From: Candidatus Gastranaerophilales bacterium
GTDB lineage: Bacteria; Cyanobacteriota; Vampirovibrionia; Gastranaerophilales; Gastranaerophilaceae
DNA length: 64,000 bases
Assembly: GCA_947589425.1 (NCBI GenBank)
Contig: CANQAV010000006.1
Span: forward strand, 1 to 64,000
Direction of reading: 5' to 3'
A program made the position numbers and the translations under genes. Positions 1 through 8,914 of this stretch are shown in pieces; the stretch's first letter is position 1, and every line of letters begins with the position of its first letter. A model generated the notes under the pieces. The model had not been told where the DNA came from. It saw only the letters and a program-made list of their open reading frames with translations, and did no database searches.

Positions 1-77
1 CAGACTTGAACTGGCACGAAGTTATTAGCCTCATCGGATTTTAAGTCCGACGTGTCTACCGATTCCACCACCAGGGC
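1..77 (-). tRNA. tRNA-Leu(UAA), 3' end cut by window edge
   Basis: The reverse strand starting at 77 folds as a tRNA: acceptor GCCCTGG, a D-arm region with GGTAGACA, and an anticodon arm CGGA-CTTAAAA-TCCG giving anticodon TAA. This is followed by a long variable arm (class II) and the T-arm GTTCAAGTC, which runs off the window. Long variable arm plus UAA anticodon identifies leucine. The 3' part of the T-arm and the acceptor 3' strand lie outside the window. An upstream AT-rich gap separates it from the DUF1858 gene on the same strand. Confidence 0.93.
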
Positions 78-118
78 GAAAATTTTAAAACGCCAACTTA
101 TAATAAAATAAACAAATA

Positions 119-331
119 CTATTGTCCAGCATTTTTTTCGATTACTTCGTTCATAGCTTTAACCATTTCATCCGGGTCAATCCCATGAACTTTCGCACCT
201 GCTTCAAGATTTTCAAAATGAGCAGCCGCACAACCGATACAGCCCATGCCGAAATTTTGAAAAACTTCAAGAGTTTCGGGATGTGCCGTAACAATATCCA
301 TAATACCCATATCTTTTGTTACTTTTTCCAT
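119..331 (-). CDS. DUF1858 redox-disulfide domain protein
   Basis: A 70-residue cytosolic protein of the DUF1858 family (hybrid-cluster-protein-associated redox disulfide domain). It opens with MEKVTKDMGIMDIV, and the hallmark is FGMGCIGCAAAHFENL, with a CxxC pair near residues 32-35 preceding a short helix. Family members are small single-domain proteins in anaerobes, thought to act as thiol/disulfide or metal-handling partners; the exact role is unknown. The open frame extends upstream to 418, but I chose the ATG at 331 because an AAAAGG site lies just before it and the upstream stretch is low-complexity, not domain-like. It lies between tRNA-Leu and the DUF151 gene on the same strand. Confidence 0.85.
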   Translation of the reverse strand: MEKVTKDMGIMDIVTAHPETLEVFQNFGMGCIGCAAAHFENLEAGAKVHGIDPDEMVKAMNEVIEKNAGQ

Positions 332-471
332 AATGTTGCCTTTTTTAATTTTTACATTAATAAGATACCATGGAAAATAAAAATAGTACAACATTTTATG
401 CCATAGGGCTAAATTCAATCAGAAAAAGATATTTAAAAAGCAAACTGACTTTTGACGGTACAAAATGGAAT

Positions 472-984
472 TTATTGGTCAGACTCAAAGTTCTTTTTGA
501 GTAATTTTTCAAAATCAGACGGTTTAATATCCTGAACAAATTCTTTAAATTCTTTTGCTTCCTGTTCATCCTTTTCAACATCCGTTGAAACCAATCCGGC
601 AGCTAAAACATTTGTTGTAACATAAATCGGAACGTCAGCTCTTAGAGCAATCGCAATTGCATCCGAAGGACGTGAATCAATTTGTATTTCTTTCTGTAAT
701 TTTTCATTATACATATAGATTGAAGAAAAATATGTTTGATCATCAACATCATTTATCTCGATTTTGGTTATTTTAAATTCCGTCAACTCCGCAATATCAA
801 TGAACAAATCATGAGTCATAGGACGAGATGTAGGAATATTTTCTATTTTTCTTATAATTGCCGAGGCTTCCGCTGAGCCAATCCAAATAGGCAATGCCCG
901 TCTGTTTTCCATATCATTTAATACAACAATCGGGGAGCCTGTTCTTGTATCAAGCGCAATACCCATAACTCTCATTTCAATCAT
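472..984 (-). CDS. Bifunctional nuclease family protein (DUF151)
   Basis: A 170-residue DUF151/BFN-domain protein. The domain fills about residues 1-135, starting MIEMRVMGIALDTRTG, with the conserved patches PIWIGSAEASAI and QIDSRPSDAIAIALR. Characterised homologues in plants and Thermotoga have DNase/RNase activity or a related fold; the substrate here is unknown. The last ~35 residues are acidic/lysine-rich and variable. A strong AAGGAG site sits 6 bases before the ATG. The family is common in cyanobacteria and anaerobes. No operon partner is obvious; the next gene is divergent across 128 bases of AT-rich DNA. Confidence 0.9.
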   Translation of the reverse strand: MIEMRVMGIALDTRTGSPIVVLNDMENRRALPIWIGSAEASAIIRKIENIPTSRPMTHDLFIDIAELTEFKITKIEINDVDDQTYFSSIYMYNEKLQKEIQIDSRPSDAIAIALRADVPIYVTTNVLAAGLVSTDVEKDEQEAKEFKEFVQDIKPSDFEKLLKKNFESDQ

Positions 985-1112
985 TACTTATCTCCTTGAA
1001 TATAAATTGAATTATAGCACTAAAAACGAATAAGTTTACAAATATTTAGACTATTTTTTTAAAAATTAATATATAATATATTTAATACTTTCCGACAGGA
1101 GTTAGCAACAAA

Positions 1113-2753
1113 ATGGAAACAAATATATTAAAGTTTATGGAAAAAAGAACGAAAGAGCTTGAAAATCATATTGCTCTCGGTATTCGCTCACAGCTCGGCT
1201 GGAGCGAAATTACATACAAAGGGCTCGGAATACTTTCAAGAAAACTTGCAAGCTATTTAATTGATTTGGGTATAGATAAAGGGGATAAAGTTGCAATTTT
1301 ATCGGAATCAATGCCCGAACTGGGTGCGACGTTGTTTGCAAACGTCTTATCGGGAGCAACGAGTGTACCTTTAGATATAAAATTAACCATACATGAATTA
1401 AACCATATTTTATCCGATTGTTTGCCTAAAGTTCTTCTTGTATCCAGCACATATTTAGAAAAAGCAAAAGAATTAAAAAATTTAATTCCTTCAATTGAAC
1501 ACATAATTTTAATTGACGGCAAAGGCGCAAACAAAGATTTTGTAAATTTACACACGCTTGATGAAATGCCGGATAAAAAATGGCGCCACAGAAATATGGA
1601 TAAAACTGCACTGATTGTCTATACTTCAGGTACAACAGGCAACCCTAAAGGAGTTGAAATTACATATCGAAACATATATTCTCAGGTTATAGCAATCGGA
1701 AAGTGTTTTAATTTCAATTCGGATGATGCAATGTTATCAATTCTTCCGATGAATCATCTTTTTGAAATATCAGTAGGTTTTATGTCATTTTTAAATAAAG
1801 GCGCAAGCGTATATTACTCTAACAGTCTTAAACCAAAAGATATCTTTCCTTTGATGCGGGAGAAAAAAATAACCTTTATGGTTGCCGTCCCTGCCTTCTT
1901 AAAACTAATGAAAACAACTCTTGAAAGCGAAATCAAGCAATACGGTCCCTTTAAAAAAGCTTTCCATAATTTTAAATATGCTCTGTCAAGAACGCTTAAA
2001 AACAAAACAATATCAAAACTTTTATTCAGAGAATTAAGGATGAAATTCGGCGGAAAATTCAAAGGTTTTATGTCAGGCGGCGCTCCTCTTGATATTGATG
2101 TCGCAAAATTCTTTGAAACAATAGGAATAAAAATATTTGAAGTATACGGTTTATCAGAAGCAAGCCCCATAATTACAATGAACACCGAAAAACACCACAG
2201 ACTGGGCTCTGTAGGTAAACCCATACACAATGTTAAAATAAGACTTGATAAAGAAACAAAAGAGCTTCAAATGTTTGGCGATAACATTATGAAAGGATAT
2301 TACAACAAACCGGACCTCACAAAAGAAGTTATAACCGAGGACGGCTGGCTTAAAACGGGCGATATCGCAAAAATAGATTCGCACGGCTATGTCTATATAA
2401 CAGGCAGAATAAAAAATATGATTGTTTTATCGGGCGGGAAAAAAGTCTTTCCCGAAGAAGTTGAAGCAGTTCTGTCTAAAAGCCCGATGATAGAAGAAGT
2501 TCTGGTATTTTCAGACATTATTAAAACAGGTTCAAAACAAGGCAGTGAAGAAATTGCGGCAAAAATTCACCCGACAAAAGATATTTTAGATAAATATACG
2601 GATTTAAAAGAGCTCGAAAATGTTATAAGAAAAGAGGTTAAATCGCTTTCGCTCGAGCTTTCAAGCTATAAAAGACCGACTGAAATTATAATATCAAAAG
2701 AGCCTCTTGAAAGAACGGGAATTTCAAAAATTTCAAGAAAAAAAGTAAAATAA
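1113..2753 (+). CDS. AMP-dependent long-chain acyl-CoA synthetase
   Basis: A 546-residue ANL-superfamily enzyme that activates a carboxylic acid (probably a long-chain fatty acid) with ATP and transfers it to CoA. The AMP/ATP-binding P-loop YTSGTTGNPKG is at about 170-180, the A5 motif YGLSEASP near 344-351, the A7 motif GWLKTGD near 411-417, and the C-terminal lysine motif RTGISKISRKK at the end. There is no signal peptide. Length fits bacterial FadD-like enzymes. A CAGGAG site precedes the ATG. It is monocistronic, ending at a strong bidirectional hairpin. Chain-length specificity cannot be read from the sequence; O-succinylbenzoate-type or acyl-ACP synthetase activity is possible. Confidence 0.88.
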   Translation: METNILKFMEKRTKELENHIALGIRSQLGWSEITYKGLGILSRKLASYLIDLGIDKGDKVAILSESMPELGATLFANVLSGATSVPLDIKLTIHELNHILSDCLPKVLLVSSTYLEKAKELKNLIPSIEHIILIDGKGANKDFVNLHTLDEMPDKKWRHRNMDKTALIVYTSGTTGNPKGVEITYRNIYSQVIAIGKCFNFNSDDAMLSILPMNHLFEISVGFMSFLNKGASVYYSNSLKPKDIFPLMREKKITFMVAVPAFLKLMKTTLESEIKQYGPFKKAFHNFKYALSRTLKNKTISKLLFRELRMKFGGKFKGFMSGGAPLDIDVAKFFETIGIKIFEVYGLSEASPIITMNTEKHHRLGSVGKPIHNVKIRLDKETKELQMFGDNIMKGYYNKPDLTKEVITEDGWLKTGDIAKIDSHGYVYITGRIKNMIVLSGGKKVFPEEVEAVLSKSPMIEEVLVFSDIIKTGSKQGSEEIAAKIHPTKDILDKYTDLKELENVIRKEVKSLSLELSSYKRPTEIIISKEPLERTGISKISRKKVK

Positions 2754-2760
2754 AATTAAT

Positions 2761-2787
2761 AAAAAAGCCCGCTAAACGGGCTTTTTA
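2761..2787. terminator. Bidirectional intrinsic terminator
   Basis: An A-run, then stem AGCCCG (2766-2771), loop CTAAA, stem CGGGCT (2777-2782) and a T-run. A-tract on one side and T-tract on the other lets it serve both the acyl-CoA synthetase and the convergent flavodiiron gene, whose stop codon lies in the T-run. Confidence 0.9.
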
Positions 2788-3990
2788 TTTAAGTGAATTA
2801 AATATATCTTTTGCAAGTTTATCAATATCGCTTTCTTGCGATTTTTTAAGGGATGATTTAACGGTTAATATATCACCGATAAACTTCGTACCCAAAAGCG
2901 CTTCAAGTTTTGCTTTTGCACAATTTGCAGCACATGGCGCCCAAGAGCCGTTTTCAATAATTGCAAAACATCTGTTTTGAAGATTGTGTTTTACAATATC
3001 TGATAAGAAGTTATCCATGTTAACAAAAATATTGTTATTATAAGTACTTGACGCAATCACAATATGAGAATATTTGAATGCATCAGCTAAAATATAGGAA
3101 GGATGTGTTTTTGATACATCATACATTTTAATATTTTTAACACCCAAATCGCTGAGTTTTGAAGCTAAAATTTCTGAAGCATTTTCCGTTGAGCCGTACA
3201 CACTTGCGTATGCAATTAAAACAGATTTAATTTCAGGCTCATAATTTGCCCAATGCATATATTTATCAATCATCAAAGGAATATTTTCTTTTAAAATGAG
3301 TCCGTGCAGAGGGCAAATCATATCAATTTGGACGCTTGAAGCTTTCTTTAAAAGATTATTAACCTGAAGTCCGTATTTACCCACAATATTTGTGTAATAT
3401 CTTCTGTATTCATCAATTCTTTCGTTAAAGTCAATGTTGCAATCAAACAAATTGCCGTCAAGTGCTCCGAAAGAGCCAAAAGCATCTGCGGAATAAAGAA
3501 TTTTTTTAGTTATATCATAAGTGACCATAGCTTCGGGCCAATGTACCATAGGCGCCATAATAAAGGTATATTCGTGGTTTGAAATTGTAATTTTATCCCC
3601 TTCTTTAATGATTTTAAAATTCCCTTCAATATCAAAATCAAATTCAAAAAATTGATATAACATCTGTTTTGTTTTTTGATTACAGATAATTTTAACATCG
3701 GGATATTTTTCAACAACACACTGTATCATAGAGGAATGATCGGGCTCAATGTGATTAATTATCATATAGTCAAGTTTTCTGCCTTTAAGACAATATGAAA
3801 GATTTTCAAAAAATATCTCGGAGAGTGATTTATCTATTGTATCAAACAAAAGAGTTTCATCTCCGTCAACAAAATATGAATTATAACTTGCTCCATAAGG
3901 TATAGGGTAGACATTTTCAAACAAGGCAACCCTTCTTGATGAAGAGCCGATATAGTATAAATCATCATTTATTTTTCTTACGTTATGCAT
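2785..3990 (-). CDS. Flavodiiron protein (FprA-type A flavoprotein)
   Basis: A 401-residue flavodiiron protein, reducing O2 to water and/or NO to N2O in anaerobes. Residues 1-250 are a metallo-beta-lactamase-like domain with diiron ligands H80-x-E82-x-D84-H85 (motif NHIEPDHSS), H150, D169 and H229 (CPLHG). Residues 255-401 are a flavodoxin domain with the FMN loop YASVYGSTENAS. There is no rubredoxin extension, so electrons must come from a separate rubredoxin or ferredoxin. A GGAGG site precedes the ATG. It lies directly upstream of nothing co-oriented on its 3' side and downstream of sbcC across 27 bases, so it may be read from the sbcDC transcript. Confidence 0.95.
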   Translation of the reverse strand: MHNVRKINDDLYYIGSSSRRVALFENVYPIPYGASYNSYFVDGDETLLFDTIDKSLSEIFFENLSYCLKGRKLDYMIINHIEPDHSSMIQCVVEKYPDVKIICNQKTKQMLYQFFEFDFDIEGNFKIIKEGDKITISNHEYTFIMAPMVHWPEAMVTYDITKKILYSADAFGSFGALDGNLFDCNIDFNERIDEYRRYYTNIVGKYGLQVNNLLKKASSVQIDMICPLHGLILKENIPLMIDKYMHWANYEPEIKSVLIAYASVYGSTENASEILASKLSDLGVKNIKMYDVSKTHPSYILADAFKYSHIVIASSTYNNNIFVNMDNFLSDIVKHNLQNRCFAIIENGSWAPCAANCAKAKLEALLGTKFIGDILTVKSSLKKSQESDIDKLAKDIFNSLK

Positions 3991-4017
3991 AATTATTCCT
4001 CCAAAGTAATATATAAA

Positions 4018-6582
4018 TTAAAATACCATGGAAATATATGCACCGCTATCATTTTTATGTGTAATTATTTGATTTTGTATTTTTGATTTCAATTCTTCAA
4101 CATGGGATATAATTCCAATCAACCTGTTTAAATCGGCAAGGTTTAAAATAACATCCATAGCGCTTTCAACAGATTCCGAATCAAGCGAGCCAAAGCCTTC
4201 ATCAATAAACATTGATTCAATATTCAAAGCACCCGACATGTCAGAAACGCAATCCGATAAACCAAGCGCAAGGCATAGCGCCGCTTTAAAAGACTCACCC
4301 CCCGAAAGAGTTTTTGTTGAGCGTGTTTTATAAGTATAATAATCCATTACCTCAATATCAAGTCCGGTCTTAGAATTAAGCGAAGTGTAGTCTTTTTTTC
4401 TTAAAAGCTCAAATTGCCCGTTAGTCATTACCTTAAATCTTTTATTTGCTTCGTTTAAAACCATATCAAGATAATAGCCCTGAATATATTGCTCAAACGC
4501 AAGACGTTTTTTGCCTTTTAAATTTCCGTTTGCGCAATCACACAAAGTTTTATGACTTAAATAATTTTGCGACAATTTAAGATAATCTTTATATTTATTC
4601 TTAATTAAATCAAGGATTTTGAGGTTTGTATGATATTTTAAATCAGCTTTTTTTAAAACGTCATTCAACAGCTTTAATTCATCGCTTAAAGTTAAAATTT
4701 CACCGTTGAGCTTATCAAAATCACCTTCATTTATATTTTCATATTCCGCTTCCTGACTGTTTAACAATTCAAGATTTGAAATCAGATTTTGAAGCTCAAG
4801 GTTTTCTTTTTCGTATGTTTTAGCCAATAATTCTATTTTGCTGTTTAATTGGTCAAGTTCAAGAGTTAATTTTTCATGCTCAATTAATATATTTTTAGCG
4901 CTTTTTCCCTTAAAAGACGTCTCAAGAGTTTCAATTTTAGATTTTAAGGATGCGCATAAAATTCGAGATGATGAAATATTATCCTGTAATTTATCAATTT
5001 CATCTTTTTTTTGAGAAATCAGTAATTCAAAATCGTCATTTTTCAATGATATATAAGTTTCATCAACAACAATCGAATATTCATTTTGAAGTTTTTTAGA
5101 TTTATTTTTAAGACTTTCTATATTTAAATTCACCTCATAACACTTTTTTGATTTTTCGCTCAAAGAAATGTTCATTTTATCAATTTCGCTTTTTTCCACG
5201 TCAAGAGTTTCTTTTGTAATATTTTCATCTTCAAGTTTTGCCGGGTTTGGATGAACACAAGAGCCGCAAACGGGGCAGGGAGAATTTTCTTTCAAATTTT
5301 TTGCAAGAACTCCCGCTTGAATTGATAAATAGGTATTATATTTGATGTTATATGACTGCGTTTTTTCACTTAATTTATTTTGAAATTCTTCAAAATCAGA
5401 TTGCATTTTGAACAACAAATCCGAATTAAGTTCAATTTCGGTGTTTATATTTGTAATATGAGCTTTTTTTAAATCACTGTAGTCATTAACTAAATCATCA
5501 AGGGTTTTAATTGCACTCTCAAGTTCATTTTCGTTTTTTGTTAAATCAGCGCTCAGACTTTCAACTTCAAGAGATTTTTTATAATCTTCATCAAGTTTTG
5601 AAATATCTATACTTAGTTTTTTCGCATCTTCTTTCAATTTATCCGATTGTTCAAATTCTTTTTTTATATCCGAAAAAACAATTTCCTGATTTTTTATTTT
5701 TTCAATAAGTTCATGCTTGGAATTAATCAATTTTAATTTAAGAGAAATTTTATCCGAACAGCGTTTTTTATCTTCAATATTTTTTTCCATGGAGCGTATT
5801 TTTTGAATATCTGTTTCATTTTTTTGTTTTTGCGTTTCAAGAAAATTTGAAACATCTTCCATATATTTATCAAAATTGAGAATTACATTGTTATTTATAA
5901 AATAATCCGTTTGATTTTTGATATCATTATCATCAATATCAAGCTGAATTAAATATTGAATTATTGAAGATAAAGCCATATCAAATTCATCTTTGTATTT
6001 TGCCGTTTCGTCTTTTAATTTCTGTTGAAAATAAGCATAATTTGATGTTTTAAAAATCGATCTGAAAATATCTCCTCTTTCCTGTGTTTGAGCATTTAAA
6101 AGCTTTAAAAATTCGCCTTGAGCCAAAAGCGCAATTCGAGAAAACTGTGAAGCGTTAATTCCGAGCAATTGAATAATATAATTATCTATATCAACACCGT
6201 TTGACATTGTTGTGCCGTTGGGTAAATAAAGCTCGGCAGTTGGCTTAGTTAAAATCTCGCCTTCGCCTTTTTGTTTTTTTCTCAAATAGGAAGGTTTTCT
6301 TATAATTCTATAAACATCATTTTTAATTGAAAAAGTAAAATCAACAAAAGTTTCAACATCAACTTTTGCAAAATGACTCCTTAAGTCCGAATTTGTCCTT
6401 AAACTACCCGAAGGGCAATTAAATAAAGCGTATGAAATTGCATCAAAAATCGTTGTTTTACCCGAGCCTGTTGAGCCTGCTATTAAATATAAATTTCCTT
6501 GAATTTTATCAAAAGGAATTTCAACACGATTTTTATAGACACCAAATGCCTGCATTATAAGATTAATCGGGCGCACAATCAT
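4018..6582 (-). CDS. sbcC: Exonuclease subunit SbcC (SMC-like ATPase)
   Basis: An 854-residue ATPase subunit of the SbcCD double-strand-break nuclease, which opens hairpins and trims blocked DNA ends. Walker A GSTGSGKTT is near residues 36-44. Two long coiled coils flank a zinc-hook CPVCGSC near 435. The ABC signature LSGGESFKAAL is near 757 and Walker B FIDEGFGSLD near 790. It is somewhat shorter than the ~1050-residue E. coli protein because the coiled coils are shorter, as in many Gram-positive and anaerobe versions. Its start overlaps the 3' end of sbcD by 20 bases, indicating a translationally coupled sbcDC operon. Confidence 0.95.
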   Translation of the reverse strand: MIVRPINLIMQAFGVYKNRVEIPFDKIQGNLYLIAGSTGSGKTTIFDAISYALFNCPSGSLRTNSDLRSHFAKVDVETFVDFTFSIKNDVYRIIRKPSYLRKKQKGEGEILTKPTAELYLPNGTTMSNGVDIDNYIIQLLGINASQFSRIALLAQGEFLKLLNAQTQERGDIFRSIFKTSNYAYFQQKLKDETAKYKDEFDMALSSIIQYLIQLDIDDNDIKNQTDYFINNNVILNFDKYMEDVSNFLETQKQKNETDIQKIRSMEKNIEDKKRCSDKISLKLKLINSKHELIEKIKNQEIVFSDIKKEFEQSDKLKEDAKKLSIDISKLDEDYKKSLEVESLSADLTKNENELESAIKTLDDLVNDYSDLKKAHITNINTEIELNSDLLFKMQSDFEEFQNKLSEKTQSYNIKYNTYLSIQAGVLAKNLKENSPCPVCGSCVHPNPAKLEDENITKETLDVEKSEIDKMNISLSEKSKKCYEVNLNIESLKNKSKKLQNEYSIVVDETYISLKNDDFELLISQKKDEIDKLQDNISSSRILCASLKSKIETLETSFKGKSAKNILIEHEKLTLELDQLNSKIELLAKTYEKENLELQNLISNLELLNSQEAEYENINEGDFDKLNGEILTLSDELKLLNDVLKKADLKYHTNLKILDLIKNKYKDYLKLSQNYLSHKTLCDCANGNLKGKKRLAFEQYIQGYYLDMVLNEANKRFKVMTNGQFELLRKKDYTSLNSKTGLDIEVMDYYTYKTRSTKTLSGGESFKAALCLALGLSDCVSDMSGALNIESMFIDEGFGSLDSESVESAMDVILNLADLNRLIGIISHVEELKSKIQNQIITHKNDSGAYISMVF

Positions 6583-7705
6583 TCCTTTCGATTTTTTCAG
6601 CCATGGATTTTACTATATCAAATTTTTTATCATCAATGTCTTCGCCTGTTTGAATTTTATAAAAGTCGCAAAAATGTTCCAAAAGCGTTTTATCTTTTTC
6701 ATAATTTTTTGAATAACTTGAATTTAATTCTCTTGTAAATTTGTTATCAAATTCCAAAATCATAATGTTGGGATAAATCATTGAAAGTTTCTTTTTGGCA
6801 TCAAGCACTTCTTCATCAAGCAGGGTAAACTTAAAATAATCATCACGGTTTATTTTTGAATAAAATTTTTCATCCAAAAAATCATCAATATATCCTCTTA
6901 ATTCTTTCATATCGTGTTGAAATTTGATATCAAAAAATTCCATATTTATTTTTTTATCTTCAATGTTAATAACGCTGAAGGTTTTCTTTTGGTTAATTTC
7001 GCTGAAAGAATATTTTAAAATTGAGCCCGAATATCTTATATTCTTATCACCCGCGCTTTGAGGGCAATGAATATGACCAAGAGCGGTATAATCAAATTTT
7101 TGAAAAATTTTATAATCAACCATATCCAACAACCCGAGCGACCTTTGTTCGCTGTCCGAAAATTGAAGTTCGGTCTTGTTTGAAGAAACAAATTGATGAG
7201 CAAGAAGGATATTTACCCGATTTTTATCCAAAATTGTGTTATCAATCAAAACTTTAATCGCATCATTATAAGAATTAATTTCACTGTCGGGGAAATATTT
7301 TTTAATCTGCAGAGGATAAAGATATGGCATAAGATAAATTGTAACACCATCTTCTATATCATAATGTTCAATTTCACCCTTGAATATCCCTGCAATATAA
7401 ATATTTGAGCTTTTAAGAAGCTCATTTAAATAAGAAAGTCTTTCAAGGTTATCGTGATTGCCCGAAATAATAAAAACTTTAATTTTTAGTTTATTTAATT
7501 CGGATAAAAATTGAGAAAAAAGATTAAGAGCAAAGACTTGAGGAATTGGCTTATCAAAGACATCTCCCGAAATTAAAACAGAGGAAATTTTTTCATTTTT
7601 AATAAGCTCAAGAGCCTCTTGAAGAACATATTTTTGTTCTTCAAGCATACAAAAACCGTTTACTTTTTTACCGATATGCAAGTCACCCAGATGAAGAATT
7701 TTCAT
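6563..7705 (-). CDS. sbcD: Exonuclease subunit SbcD (Mre11-like phosphodiesterase)
   Basis: A 380-residue nuclease subunit of SbcCD. Calcineurin-type metallophosphoesterase motifs are in order: DLHIG (8-12), GDVFD (47-51), GNHDN (82-86), a LAHQ histidine, and GHIH near residue 215; these bind two Mn ions. The C-terminal third is the capping region that contacts SbcC. It is first gene of sbcDC. No Shine-Dalgarno is visible before the ATG (upstream is all A/T), so it may be translated from a short-leader or leaderless transcript. Confidence 0.95.
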   Translation of the reverse strand: MKILHLGDLHIGKKVNGFCMLEEQKYVLQEALELIKNEKISSVLISGDVFDKPIPQVFALNLFSQFLSELNKLKIKVFIISGNHDNLERLSYLNELLKSSNIYIAGIFKGEIEHYDIEDGVTIYLMPYLYPLQIKKYFPDSEINSYNDAIKVLIDNTILDKNRVNILLAHQFVSSNKTELQFSDSEQRSLGLLDMVDYKIFQKFDYTALGHIHCPQSAGDKNIRYSGSILKYSFSEINQKKTFSVINIEDKKINMEFFDIKFQHDMKELRGYIDDFLDEKFYSKINRDDYFKFTLLDEEVLDAKKKLSMIYPNIMILEFDNKFTRELNSSYSKNYEKDKTLLEHFCDFYKIQTGEDIDDKKFDIVKSMAEKIERNDCAPD

Positions 7706-7818
7706 AATTTAATTAAAACATTAAATTAAAAGACAAACAAGTTCATAAGTGTATAAAACACTATATTTAGTTTTGTAATAGCTACATTAATCATATTATG
7801 GAATAAAAACCAAAAATT

Positions 7819-7827
7819 TGATATAAT
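7819..7827 (+). promoter_or_regulatory. Extended -10 promoter for the 7867 gene
   Basis: TG-A-TATAAT is a perfect extended -10 element; transcription would start near 7834, giving a leader of about 33 bases. No convincing -35 box is seen, as expected for extended -10 promoters. Confidence 0.5.
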
Positions 7828-7866
7828 AATTATATAGTTGTGTTGTAAAAATGAATCGAGATAAGT

Positions 7867-8304
7867 ATGAGGGTACCGCAAATTTCACAATTTGGTCTTT
7901 TTGGTATACAAAATAACTATTCTCAAAAAACTGCACCAAAAAACTTTTCAAAATTAAATGACCCGATTGGCGATACGGTTTCTTTCGGCTCTACGGCAAA
8001 GTATATGAAAAAATATTCAACCCTGCCCGATGAAATAAAAAAAGTGCTTGACCCTAAAGATGCAATTGATATGTTTAAAGATATGGAGCGCACCGCAAAA
8101 GGAATTTCAACGGGAAGAAAATTGATGGGCGGCGGAAAAACTTCGGCAGTATATTATAATCCTTGGCTTAAAGATTATTATCTTCTTGTAACCGATGACA
8201 ATTCAAAAGATATACAATTAATCTATTCAAGGCATACTCTCGGCAATTCAATTTGGATTGACAGCGATAATCATAACATCCAACTTATTGAACGTCTTGC
8301 ATAA
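7867..8304 (+). CDS. Unknown protein with N-terminal DTVSFG segment
   Basis: A 145-residue protein I cannot assign to a named family. It has no signal peptide or membrane segment. Residues 1-45 look disordered (rich in Q, N, S, P) and end in the segment GDTVSFGS. From memory such DTVSF(G) segments recur near the N-termini of otherwise unrelated proteins in gut Melainabacteria; this needs a database check. Residues 46-145 look folded, with the run GRKLMGGGKTSAVYYNPWL and a beta-rich end (DYYLLVTDD, IQLIYSRH). GGGKT resembles, but does not match, a P-loop. It is followed after 121 bases by another unknown gene on the same strand. Confidence 0.6.
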   Translation: MRVPQISQFGLFGIQNNYSQKTAPKNFSKLNDPIGDTVSFGSTAKYMKKYSTLPDEIKKVLDPKDAIDMFKDMERTAKGISTGRKLMGGGKTSAVYYNPWLKDYYLLVTDDNSKDIQLIYSRHTLGNSIWIDSDNHNIQLIERLA

Positions 8305-8425
8305 TAATTGTAAAGAATTATTAAAATTAATCTCAATTTCCTAATAATTTATCAACAAATGCCGATAAATAATGTGGATAGGTTGACTTTTAAAGAGAAA
8401 GTATTAATTAGGAAAAGGTGAGATT

Positions 8426-8914
8426 ATGAATATTAATTCGGTAAATATTGCGCTTGGAGCGTCTTACGGAGCATACAGCCAAAAGCTTACACAGCAAACA
8501 AAAGAAAAGCTTGAAAGCCTTAATATTCCCTATGAAAAAAATATAACAGAGGACGAAGGAAAAAAACTAATAAAAATGCACAATGCGCAAAAAGAGGAAA
8601 ATCAAAGCCAAACAAAGGGCGGAAATGACCTTTTTAAGAGAGCGCAAAAATTAGCCGAAAAACTTGGAATACAAACAAGTGAAGGAGAAAATTTTGCTCA
8701 ATTATTAAAAATAATTGAAACAGTGCTTGAACAAAAAATCTCATCCGCTTCAAATAACGAAAAAGAACTTCTTTTACTAAAAGGCTTAAGTCAGGAGCTG
8801 GCAAGTATTCAAGCACAATCAAACGGCTCATCAGGCTATAACAATACAAATCAAGCTCTTCTTATGAGCCTTGAAATATTGGGTCAATACAACAAAAATT
8901 ATTTAAACAGATAA
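8426..8914 (+). CDS. Unknown small soluble helical protein
   Basis: A 162-residue hypothetical protein with no recognised domain, signal peptide or membrane segment. Composition is Q/N/K/E/S-rich and mostly helical. Residues 70-115 could form an amphipathic or coiled segment (ENFAQLLKIIETVLEQKI), followed by a polar S/N/G-rich stretch near 125-140. A good AGGAAAAGGTGAG site precedes the ATG. The upstream 121-base gap is AT-rich with a TTGACT at 8383 but no well-spaced -10. The stop codon abuts, with no gap, the stop of the convergent 8915-9622 gene. Confidence 0.6.
   Translation: MNINSVNIALGASYGAYSQKLTQQTKEKLESLNIPYEKNITEDEGKKLIKMHNAQKEENQSQTKGGNDLFKRAQKLAEKLGIQTSEGENFAQLLKIIETVLEQKISSASNNEKELLLLKGLSQELASIQAQSNGSSGYNNTNQALLMSLEILGQYNKNYLNR

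Noticed and set aside
332-418. N-terminal extension of the DUF1858 frame
   Set aside because: The extra 29 residues are low-complexity and precede a good ribosome binding site and the ATG at 331, where family similarity begins.
7867-8304. GGGKTS as a nucleotide-binding P-loop
   Set aside because: It lacks the GxxxxGK spacing and the following Walker B; the protein is too short for a P-loop NTPase.
8383-8407. TTGACT plus TATTAA as a promoter of the 8426 gene
   Set aside because: Spacing is 13 bases, too short for a sigma-70 promoter.
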